This document shows, piece by piece, positions 52,303-62,200 of a DNA stretch of 64,000 nucleotides. The stretch is from Labyrinthula sp. Ha (lineage: Eukaryota; Sar; Bigyra; Labyrinthulida; Labyrinthulaceae), in NCBI GenBank assembly GCA_015227615.1, contig JAALGZ010000008.1:806001-870000 (forward strand), in the 5' to 3' direction. The notes under the pieces are model-generated. The model did no database searches, had not been told where the DNA came from, and saw only the letters and a list, made by a program, of their open reading frames with translations. Position 1 is the first letter of the stretch. Each line of letters begins with the position of its first letter. The position numbers were made by a program, and so were the translations under genes.

Positions 52303-53649
52303 TCAGATCATATTTTCTTCTTCCTCATCCTCCTCAGCTACATTAACTTGAGGATCTCGGACAGGTGATTCTTTAGCGCTCTTATCAACCTCAATAACAT
52401 CGACAATCTGATACTCTCTCCAGCTAAAATCAGATACAAGTTCTTTACTAACTTCAAGTGTTTCTTCTGTCACATTCTCGTATACGACAGTATGTCCAAT
52501 GCCCTCTAAATAGTCTCTAATCTCACCAACCCACCATCCACAATCTTTTTCAAAGCTATTATACACTCTTACCTTTGAACCTACATCACCAAGAGTGAAG
52601 GAAAGTCTTGCGCCTACCTTTTCTTCTAGCCCAACAACTCCTTTCTCTGACACAAGAAAAGGTGGGGTGTTGACATTTTTTTCGACAAGAACCCCTTCGT
52701 TAATCCTGCGAGCACATATTCCGCAAACACTCCATGGGCAGCTTGTACAACATAGGAACCAAACTTCGGAACTTGAAACTTCACATCCTTTGCTGCAATG
52801 TCTTTCTTTATTAACAGATGGAGCCTTTTCTAATAAGATATGACCCTGAGGACAACGCTCAGCAATAGATAAACCTTTTCTCAGCACGTAAAGCTTCAGT
52901 CTCTTCGACTGCTTTCCCAAAGCTCCATCTTGCAGAAGCTCTTCTCCATTCGCTTTTACAACAACATCGCCATATGCTGGAACATTCCTACTCTCATTTG
53001 TCAACAGCTCCTCGTTTAAATCAACACTGGCCCAAAGAACCCGATACCCAATATGATCCTTGAAAACTCCTACACATCCACCCCAACAACTCAGTTCTAT
53101 TTCTATTGGATGAAAAATACGGCAGAACTCCAGAAAGCTCCATCCAGATTCTACACCTTGAAAATTTTCCTTCTTAAATAAAACAGAAATATTTTCTATT
53201 TTTTTATTAACAGCCAGGTTTCTTGAAAGAGAAATAACGCGTCGTTTTTTATTTGGAAGAACGGCTAAAAAAGAATTAGGTATGGTAGGAGGGATTGGGA
53301 AAGAATGGGACATGTATATGGCTGACTCTGGGGCTGTAGCTTGAATAGCAGAGAGTGTGGGATATTTGAAAGACTGAATGGGTGGTTCTGTAGAGGTAGT
53401 GGGGATCATTTCAGATAACTTTGGAATTGTAGGCATTTTGATGTTTTGGAGGTTCATGTTGAGATTATGTTTTTGAGACTGCAGAAATGATGAGGCGCGG
53501 GATATAAAGGCTGGTTGTGATGATTGAGTTTTAAGGTGTTCAGAAGAGTGACTGCTATGGTTCATAATAGTAGAAGGAGTATCTAGGTAATAATCCGTGT
53601 ATTCATCCTCATCTACAAGTTTTTCTTTCTGCTTATCTTTCTCTTCCAT
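52303..53649 (-). CDS. Zinc-finger protein with PDZ-like and C-terminal Tudor/Agenet-like regions
   Basis: 448 aa. The first 130 residues are Ser/Thr/Pro-rich and probably disordered. Residues about 165-260 include AYGDVVVKANGEELLQDG, resembling the GDxIxxVNG loop of PDZ domains. A cysteine-rich finger follows at 266-312 (CPQGH, then C285, C289, CC at 300-301, C304, C309 and C312), in the style of the DC1/ZZ-like fingers common in protist proteins. After it, ARLSFTLGDVGSKVRVYNSF and GWWVGEIRDYLEGIGHTVVYE look like a Tudor or Agenet barrel, and the very C-terminus is acidic. The combination suggests an adaptor or chromatin-reading protein; no specific role can be claimed. The upstream region holds GGGCTATATGGCCC instead of the two recurrent boxes. 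Confidence 0.55.
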   Translation of the reverse strand: MEEKDKQKEKLVDEDEYTDYYLDTPSTIMNHSSHSSEHLKTQSSQPAFISRASSFLQSQKHNLNMNLQNIKMPTIPKLSEMIPTTSTEPPIQSFKYPTLSAIQATAPESAIYMSHSFPIPPTIPNSFLAVLPNKKRRVISLSRNLAVNKKIENISVLFKKENFQGVESGWSFLEFCRIFHPIEIELSCWGGCVGVFKDHIGYRVLWASVDLNEELLTNESRNVPAYGDVVVKANGEELLQDGALGKQSKRLKLYVLRKGLSIAERCPQGHILLEKAPSVNKERHCSKGCEVSSSEVWFLCCTSCPWSVCGICARRINEGVLVEKNVNTPPFLVSEKGVVGLEEKVGARLSFTLGDVGSKVRVYNSFEKDCGWWVGEIRDYLEGIGHTVVYENVTEETLEVSKELVSDFSWREYQIVDVIEVDKSAKESPVRDPQVNVAEEDEEEENMI

Positions 53650-53904
53650 AGTGTTTAATCTTTCACGTATAGTGGGCCATATAGCCCAGGTCTAATACAG
53701 TGTATACACATGTGCATGAACAAAGATTTTTACTCGGTTTGAAAATGAATACAATAAACTTGCATTGCTCAGCTTAACTTACACATGAACTGTTCATTTA
53801 CACTTTTTTCATCACTCTCTCTTTAACCAGTTTAAACTATAACTAACAAAAACAGTAAAGCATAATATACCCAAAGAGATAATAATTCAATAAAGCAATA
53901 CACA

Positions 53905-54588
53905 ATGGGAAACTTGGTCTCCACTTACAAATATTTTTTTTCTCCTGGAGAGGCCGTACCCATGGGAAAAGGAACAAACTTACATGATGATGCTAAAGTT
54001 GCAAATGCCCTTATCCACGTCGTTCCGACAGACGGCCCCTTTGATAAAGCAAATCCCGATCACCCTGATGTGAAAGTTAGTAACTTTTGGAAGGATCAAA
54101 CTGTGATTATTCACCTATTAAGAAGATTTGGATGACCTTTGTGCCGCGCAGCGGCATTGGAGATAAGCAGCATTAAACCAATTCTCGACAAGCACAACGT
54201 GCGTCTTGTAGGGATCGGATTAGGATATAATTCGCTAGATGGGTTCGTTGAAGGAAACTATTGGAGAGGAAATGAATTGTATGTCGATGAAGAAAAAAGT
54301 TTATACAAGGCTTTGAAACTAGGTAATGGAAAATTGACGGATTTGTTTGATTCTCAAGTGAAAGAGAATAAGAAGAAAGCGGCTCATGTAGATGGAAATA
54401 TGAGTGGTGATGGAATGCAAATGGGGGGAACGTATGTGATTGAGAAAGGAGGAAAGATATTGTACGAGTTTCAGCAGAAGAAGTGGGGTGATCATCCAGA
54501 AGTTGAGGATTTGTTGAAGGCTTTGGGTATTGATCTAAAGGAACTTGAGAATCGACTAGAGACTCCAAAACCAGAGAAGAAAGAGTAA
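53905..54588 (+). CDS. SELENOU: Selenoprotein U / PRXL2 (prostamide synthase-like peroxiredoxin), UGA = selenocysteine
   Basis: 227 aa when the UGA at 54133-54135 is read as selenocysteine; the frame then runs on to UAA at 54588. Sec77 falls exactly in the redox motif: RRFG-Sec-PLCR, a UxxC that is CxxC in cysteine homologues such as human PRXL2A. Flanking sequence matches the family on both sides: VIIHLLRRFG before, ISSIKPILDKHNVRLVGIG after, then NELYVDEEKSLYKALKLG and QMGGTYVIEKGGKILYEF. The thioredoxin-like fold suggests a thiol peroxidase or reductase. MGNLVS at the start fits N-myristoylation, hinting at membrane attachment. A SECIS-like hairpin begins 21 nt after the stop. Both halves being conserved in one frame argues strongly against a dead gene. 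Confidence 0.9.
54133..54135 (+). other. Selenocysteine codon UGA
   Basis: In-frame UGA at codon 77, at the resolving/peroxidatic position of the UxxC motif. Other genes here (the Spc25-like gene and two membrane-protein genes) end with UGA, so it is not a reassigned codon in general. Confidence 0.9.
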
Positions 54589-54609
54589 AAAGAAAAACAA
54601 AGAAACTTA

Positions 54610-54671
54610 TTTTGTTATATGATAGTTGAGTCATAAAGGTTGAAACCTTGATTCAAGTTGAGAAAACAAAA
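54610..54671 (+). ncRNA. SECIS element, form 2
   Basis: The structure meets each known requirement of a eukaryotic SECIS. Helix I pairs TTTTGTT (54610-54616) with AACAAAA (54665-54671). The non-canonical quartet is ATGA at 54619-54622 opposite TGAG at 54659-54662, giving the tandem G-A pairs. Helix II pairs TTGAGTCA (54626-54633) with TGATTCAA (54649-54656), one pair being G-U. The unpaired AA follows at about 54635-54636, 12 nt after the quartet. A small apical stem AGGTT/AACCT (54637-54641 with 54644-54648) then makes it form 2. Such an element recruits SBP2 and the Sec-specific elongation factor to recode the UGA. Confidence 0.88.
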
Positions 54672-54672
54672 G

Positions 54673-55235
54673 TTTTATAACACTTGCTGCAGTTTTAGAA
54701 TTTTAGTTTAAATAATTTAAGTTTCTCTTTCTTTTTCTCAAACAATGATTTGGACCCAAGTCTTTAGAATGAAGTTTTCAGTAAGAACAAAAGTTTATTG
54801 TGACAGTTTGTACAGAATATGTGCAGTCTACTGTCCCTGTAGTAGTGCATTGGTTCTGATTCATCTAACTCTTCTCCTTTCCCGACAAGTCTAGTCTAGA
54901 AGTTGTTTCTTATCCTGGTCTAATTCATCTCCTATTATGAAAAAACAATAAAGGTTCTCCTTCACTGGCTAAATTATCTGCCGATTAGTGTGAATTCGTA
55001 CATTCGGCTTACGAGAAATCTTGGGCATACACTTGTGTCAAATATGGCTTTTTTTTATCAAGTGTTTAGCGAAAGCGAAGCTTCGGATTCGTGTGAATAT
55101 ATCTCGTGATAGAAATAGAACAGGTCTCATAAAGACTAGCTAACCGTTTGTTAGGAAAGTCAGTAAACGAATAAAATCAACAAAGGCTTCCCAAGTGTTG
55201 AACTTTGTGGTTTTCATTCGAAAAGGAAAAGAAAT
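54673..55235. other. Intergenic, SelU 3' flank and upstream region of the next gene
   Basis: AT-rich, no gene. It presumably holds the SelU polyadenylation site and the promoter of the unknown gene at 55236; neither GCATTACC nor GGCTAGCC is present. Confidence 0.5.
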
Positions 55236-56291
55236 ATGAGTGTGATGCAGTCTGCTTTGGATGAAATGAAGGATCACGATGTTACGTTAGTGGTTCACTT
55301 AGAATGCAGTCTTAGTAATGACGACGGACATGTCTTAATCCTAGATTTATTACCAGGAAAGTCTGCGAAGCTATTTGGAGCAAATTGCCTAGCTCCAAGA
55401 CCTGCTAAAAAGAAAAGTGAGCCACCAAGTCTGTTACAACAGCTAATGGGCAACAGTACTCCTGCTGTTAGCTTCAAGCCAAGATCAGGTACCGTCTGTT
55501 TGAAACCAAATTCATTTTCTGGAATAACTTCTAAGTTGGATCATTTCTTGAAAGAAATCAAGAAGAAAAAAACGATAAGGAATGTTCAGGTTTGTTTTCT
55601 GAATGAAGACGCGCTAGAGAAGGTCCACGATGTATTTTGCTTGTTTAATTCCTGCTTTAAAGGCTATACTGTTCTGGTTTGCGGCGGATGTGTTTCTTGG
55701 AAGTTAAATTTCTACCATTTCCAGGCGATGGAGCTTTTTCTCGGTTTGAGCAAAGCAAAAGATATTTTCTTTTATGGGAGTTATTTACTCTTTAGCCTTG
55801 CAAATTCGCTTCAAATGACTGAAGATTACATCAAAGAAAGAATTAAGAAAATGCTGAGGTTAAGAAACTTGATAAAGTTTGGGAAAAGTCCACCACCTTA
55901 TCGCTTTGCAACTGTTAGGATTCAAGTATCTGTGTTTAAGGAATTTGGACCATCACTCTACTCTTTGCTTAGTTCCCTGAGTGAACACAGACACGGACTT
56001 GTTCAAAATTTTCTCAGCATTGATGGGATCAGTGCAAGACGTGTTCCAGAGGGAGTCACATGGGGAGTATGCAAGCTAATCTGTGCACTTTCTAGCCTCG
56101 AAAGTGTCAACCTTGATTTACAAACTGTTTGCTTAAATCGACGTCAAGCCCGGTTCTTGTGGCAGAAAGTATGGTTGACTGCACAGGATGCTAGAGAACA
56201 GGGCAAGCAAGCATATAGTACCTATAAGAGTTTCCACATATATCTTCAAATTGGGTCACCTGATAGAGATACTGATTATGCACATACTTAG
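55236..56291 (+). CDS. Unknown globular protein
   Basis: 351 aa, intronless, UAG stop. No recognised domain, signal peptide or membrane segment. It is rich in Leu, Lys and Cys, with a PAKKKSEPP linker near residue 56. Alternating hydrophobic patterns such as TIRNVQVCFLNEDALEKVHDVF and SSLESVNLDLQTVCLNRRQARFL suggest alpha/beta structure, perhaps degenerate leucine-rich repeats like the protein at 43735-44814, although I see no clear sequence similarity between the two. Continuous codons and balanced composition over 351 residues support a real gene. It lies 0.65 kb downstream of the SelU gene in the same direction. Confidence 0.55.
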   Translation: MSVMQSALDEMKDHDVTLVVHLECSLSNDDGHVLILDLLPGKSAKLFGANCLAPRPAKKKSEPPSLLQQLMGNSTPAVSFKPRSGTVCLKPNSFSGITSKLDHFLKEIKKKKTIRNVQVCFLNEDALEKVHDVFCLFNSCFKGYTVLVCGGCVSWKLNFYHFQAMELFLGLSKAKDIFFYGSYLLFSLANSLQMTEDYIKERIKKMLRLRNLIKFGKSPPPYRFATVRIQVSVFKEFGPSLYSLLSSLSEHRHGLVQNFLSIDGISARRVPEGVTWGVCKLICALSSLESVNLDLQTVCLNRRQARFLWQKVWLTAQDAREQGKQAYSTYKSFHIYLQIGSPDRDTDYAHT

Positions 56292-59200
56292 TTAGTGTTA
56301 GAGAAAAGGATTACAAGATAGAAGTTTCGATACTAGAAAGCAGAGCTCAGCTGGTTTGGGTAAAGAGGTTATGTTAGAAACCGGTGAGATTTAAATTCTG
56401 GTAAATATAGCCGGATATAGAAAACCCTTTAAAGAGAGAAAAGAATTTTATATTGGAGAACGCAACGAACTAGAAGCAAAGATCAGAGTTATAGCTTAGA
56501 TTCTCCAAACACATTCATTTGTTCTGATATTAAAGAGAGGAAATCAGAACAAGGTATCGATACGGATATTGAGGAAATGAATATTATTAAAATCTGCTGT
56601 TTTGCATACGTTTCTGCTTCGAACTTCGTTGAAGGGTGGATTTAGGCCTGAGGAAGCTAATGGGATGTAGATTAGGATATGTATCTCTTGAATGAAAAGT
56701 GTAGTTATTTGTTAGTTTTAATGTAAGATGAAGAACCAAAATACTAAGAAGTATATGTAATCTCTACCAAATATATAAAATAAATAGACAAATTCCAGGT
56801 AAAATACCCCTTGCTACTTATATCCTTCAGAAGCAGGGCTTGATATTCGATGTTGTCTTGTTTAATTATTTTTCATGATTTTGAATCGAATAACTTAAGT
56901 AGAAAGATATCTGTTCAAGAACTATGACTATTCGAAGTTTAATGATGGTACTCATCAAAGTAATGACAACCCTCTTGTATTATGGAAATGCGATAAATAA
57001 ATACTGTTCTACTCTCATAAAGCAACTAGGCGTAGAAGCACGTAATTAGAAATAAAACTTGTTGTTAAGGTCCTAACGCCGCATTGATGTTGGTGCACAA
57101 GAGAGTAAGAACTCCTGAAATCACTTCACGAATATATTAGAACATATACTTGTTCTTGCAAGAGTTGCTAGAGTTACATAACATTATTTTGTTCTTCTTT
57201 GGCTCACCATTTTAGAAATATTGCTTTCATAAATCAGGAAAAAGTATTGCTACATAAGAGACTTGACAGTAGTTTTTTGTCACTGAGGTAGCTGAGAACT
57301 TGAGTTCTTCAGTCGTAATTGAGAATGTATATCTACGAGGAGAAACGGAGGTAAAAATGTTAATTCGACGATGGAAATGGCAGCCGAGACAGACACAACT
57401 TTTTGTCCCCGGAGTGTATTTTAGTTGATTATTTCGTTCTGTTGTTAAATTCTCATTCATATATGCATGAACCCAGCCCGACTGCAGCGACATAATTGAA
57501 TCAAAATCTGAAACCGAGGAAATTGATCGCGTCTCGTAATAGCAGTTTACGGATGAGAACCCGTAAAGGGTGGTTTTTCAGTTGAGGCCTCGTTTGTTAG
57601 CAGAAGCGACTATTTAGATCGAGACTGGAAATCCATGGGACCAAGACACGTGCATTGCTTTAAGGTCTAGCAATATTTCAACTTGAACATCTACCCTCGT
57701 TTGATCTTATGTGTAGTTCCTAACTCTCTTGCGAATCTCCCCTCTCGGGCATTCCCATGGCAAATCTTTACATTTATAATTCTCCCATCAAGAAAAGGTT
57801 AGGCCAGTTTGCTCTGGTAACTAAAGGCTAAAAAGAAATAGATTATGACCTGGATGGTCTCGCTTACAAATCTAAAGTTTTCATTACGGCCTTTTCACTT
57901 GTTTTCGCAATGAGGCCCGCAATCTTTGTCATTATAGCACTTCTCCTTTAAGAATTGTTTCCTACAGGAACTTAGCATTCAGTCATTTTCCACCACTAGG
58001 TCATAATTACCATTTACGATTGAGTTCGATGTAAATTTCATTTGCCGAACGAGCCTGCCTCAGCATCCGAGTTGGTGCGAGAACATCGACACGATATATG
58101 TACAAGGCTTTACAGCGACGCATTAATCGGATTGATGTGGTGATGGATTGAGGCTACCCCAACACAACTTCCAAGAATAATGTCGTGACAATCTGGTAAC
58201 ATCTACCAAGATTTTAGAGATACTTTCTTCCTTCCAAAATCGGAATGTTCATACAATTTCCTTCATTACTGTGGTGACAGATCGGAATCAATTAGCCAAG
58301 TTAGGTTTCGAGTCAAATTCATACTCGCCCAATAAAACAAAATTTCGACGGAGTTCGAACAAAATGATGTCTTTTGATTTGTTTTCGGATGAATTATGAG
58401 ATCTGATTGGTTCAATTGGAATTTTTTAAGGATGAGTAATTAAATGGGAGTTCTACAGGATGAATGATCGAAAAAAATCTATGAATTTCTTACGAATAAA
58501 GTCGACTGCAATGCCGATATAATAGGATGCGTAGCTATAAAGTGTTTTAACGCAGGATTCAAGTAATGGTGCATTGGATTCTTCTAAATTCAAGGTAGGG
58601 CAATGACAGTGTAAAATGTTTACCTCGAATACTTGTCATATTGAAGACAATCAGAAACACATGGTCGTACTAGTTACAAAGATTTTGGGTTGCGTCTTCA
58701 TAGAATTCTAGAACACATTTCACAAACTTAATTTTAGGAAGAGAGAGAGCACGGGACTTTACCCTAGATACTCATGTTAACCATTTTCTTTGAGTAAGGC
58801 TTGAAGTCATTTGCTGTTACCTTCAAAGCAAAGAGTCTTTTAAATTCTTGTGCTAGACGATATAAAAAGAAGAAATGTTTAATGGCAACAAGTTGCAGAT
58901 TAATATTCTAGAATATCTCCAGTTAATTGCAGATAAAAACCATAAGGAAATAGGAAAGACGTGAATACATATGAAATGTATGGAACCAGATTTCTAGCTT
59001 GAACATACACCCAGCTATTTCCGCTATTTCAATACGCTCAGAAATCCTGTTTCATTTGATAAGCTTAAGCTTTCATGGTAATGCTAACCTATTTCGGATA
59101 AAGGACTGTCTGCTAATATTACCGTTTGAACGTTCTGATTTAACTACACCTACTTATTTCATTCAGACTGGCATCTTCAAAAGACATCAATGGGCTAACT

Positions 59201-62200
59201 TTTCAATGAGCGTAAATTTTATAATTATATCGAAAGTTCTCATCCCGAGTCGGGAGATAGTCTGGCGTCATTTCCGTTAAATGAAGTTTGCGTTTTATCA
59301 TTAACAATTATTTCCTATAGTTGCTAGTGTCGCCAATTGCAGGTGTAAATAGGTTTTATTAACGGCAGAGACCTTAATTAGCTGTCAGAAAAATTACTTT
59401 AAAATCCTTACTCTCTGTTGTAGCTAATATTACCGCGACTAATTCCCATTACGAATACTATGTGCAAGAGAAGTCAGCTATATGAGTGCGAAGATACATC
59501 CACAGAGTTAAAATAAAAGACATTCTAGCTTGGTAGTTTTCTAACGTATATCAAACTAACACCAAAAATAGGTAGCTGTTAGGCTTGCAAAATTGTATTA
59601 TCACTGGAGGTTCTACCTAAATGATCCTTGAATGCTGTCCCAGGAAAAATGATTTTGCTGGGTATTTTGAGAAGACATATGCCTCAATTGTTGCTATTTA
59701 TTCAATTCCTCTTAACAAATATCTTCTACAAATGAGCAACGTTAAAACCAATGCAAGCCACCAATGTCTAAACAGCCCCCCAGTAGCCTTGTGACAAGTT
59801 CCATCTATGACCATAGTTCTGTATTTTTGCGTGAAAGATTCTCTCCTAGTTGTTGTTGCAATTGACATTTCTACTCATCCTCTTCTGATTCACTTGATGT
59901 CATGGTGAATTTTATTTTATTTTTTCCACGCCGGAGTTTAATGAAAGAAGACACTAAAAACTAAACCCTACACCACCTTACATTATATCTCCAATGTTTA
60001 AGATTGGCATAGTTCAAAGACACATTCTTCTGTTTTTATTTAGATCCAGCCTGGAACTGTGTAGTGGGGTTTTGCTGGAGTTTAATTGGATATAAACATC
60101 CGCGAGAAGTTTTAAAGAGAGTGAAAAGTGTTCAATTCTATATTGGATATTTTCTCTCTCGATGGCCTCTTCGTGTCCTCTCTTGTGTCATTTTGGCATG
60201 TATATAAGACGTCATTTCTATTGTTCAATAAAGTAAAAGTGATTGATATGTAACTTTCTTTCTCTGGAACGTTATTTTGATCATACATTATCTCAGAATT
60301 TTTTGAACCCGATGTTATGTTACTGTGCTTTGAATTCTTTTCAGAAGACTTCTATAAATGATGTTAACCACTACGCTCTGTTTCATCCCACTAAGACCGT
60401 CGGTATACTACACTTACATACCTTTATATCTAAATTGTGTCCATAAATATTTGGCGATTTGTTTTCATTCGTAACACGTATTATAATGACATTAAAAGTT
60501 GCATTGACTAGATAGGATAAGTATGGTGTGGGGCTTTTGCATCCTCTACACAATTTTTTCCTGGTATTGAAGGTTTTAAGTCTACAGACATGCTTGTTGG
60601 TAAATTGTCCACCATGACACTCAATGAATCATAAACCCTTGTATAGTCTTAGTTTCGATACTATAATATTCTTTTCCCCTTGCTCGCCAATATTTTAAGA
60701 ATAGAAACTTTGTATTTTTTATTTTTTTTTCACCAACTCTTCGGCTTTATTAAATCTTTTTTGGGAGGGTGATAAATATCTCTTTAGTTATTTTGTGCTT
60801 AAATCAACAGGCCCGTGCTTCTGTCATTAAAACTTGAGTTGGTATATATTGTCGCTCTAGAAATGTATATCCGGGATGCTAATGTATTTAGTTCAAAACC
60901 AGAGACTACTACTGTAGACAATAGTTTGTTACTTCAAATCCTTTAAAGCTGATGAGAGCTTAATTATATTTTCTCTTAGTCAGCATTAAAAATAGTTTGA
61001 GTACCAGGTTATCATTTGATAATTTTCTGTCGTAATTCACACACTTTACCTCCCTCTGTAAGGATGTATGCTGTTTAGTTCATTCTTTCATGAGCTTATG
61101 GTAATCCTAGAATGTCGAATCTATGGAATGTATTTATGAAAGGATTAAATTTGCTTGGAAGGAATTTAAGAATCAGCAGTTGTATAGTAATCTTGTCATT
61201 TGTAATGTAGTTGTGCTTGGAAATATATTTGAAAAGTTAAATTTTAAGCAAACTTGGCGAATATAGGAACCAATTTAAATATATATGGACAAATTTTTTG
61301 ATAACTCAATTATTGAGAGTTTCCACCAGCACTACTTCTTAAATTTATTGCACGTTATTTGATATTTAATCTTCTAAGGTTTGTGCTTAAGAATGAGTAT
61401 AGTTTGTATTGCTGAGCTTATTTCTATTTAATTTGTAAACTTTGATACCTCCTAGTTTCTCATACAATTAGCAATGAATATATTTTCTAATCATTCTCCA
61501 AATCAATTTCCATAGATATACCTTTTCATTCAATTATCATTTCTAGACTCTGATCTTAGCATTCAGGAGTCGAGTAAACCTATTACTTTAAAGCATGGAA
61601 ACGTGCTACCAGACAAATTTTTTACAATGGGAACTAACATATGTTAATTAAAGAAGTAGTAGGTGCATTCATTTATTCTGACAATATCTTTTTCCATATG
61701 TTACATTCATGGTTCTATGGTATATGAAAGACATCGCATCCTTGGGTTAAAAATAAGTTCTAATTAATCAATTCTGCATTTTAGGGAATTAACCAATGCC
61801 TTAAACGGCTTTCACGCAATGTCATAAGTTTCTTCAATTTACCCTGGCTATTAATAATGGTACATAAATGTGAAAATAAAACTTTCTAACAATCAGGAAA
61901 CCAAACTAATACCAAATATGATACTCTAAATATTTATTTTCTATGAAGATTACACAAAATACTGCATCTAGGTTTCCAGCAAGAGTTAATGGTGCAGTTT
62001 TCATAATACAATGAATGCCAATATCTACAACTGTCTGCTGAAATACTTCACAGAGATTTTGGAGATGAATATAGAATGAGTTACTTCTAAAATCAAAAAT
62101 ATTAGATTCAACTATCGTGTATTGGCTACATTTATCTCAGGAGAAAGCTGATTATGGAAATATTAGTTTTCTTTTATCAACTTTTCAAGTTTTGCAGATT

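Noticed and set aside
54133-54135. In-frame UGA splitting the PRXL2-like gene as a pseudogene or sequencing error
   Set aside because: Both sides stay in one frame with conserved family sequence, the UGA replaces the first Cys of CxxC, and a full SECIS follows the stop codon.
54133-54135. UGA reassigned to cysteine, as in Euplotes
   Set aside because: Several genes here end plausibly at UGA (52219 region, 18785, 26968) and the SECIS gives a specific explanation for the one internal UGA.
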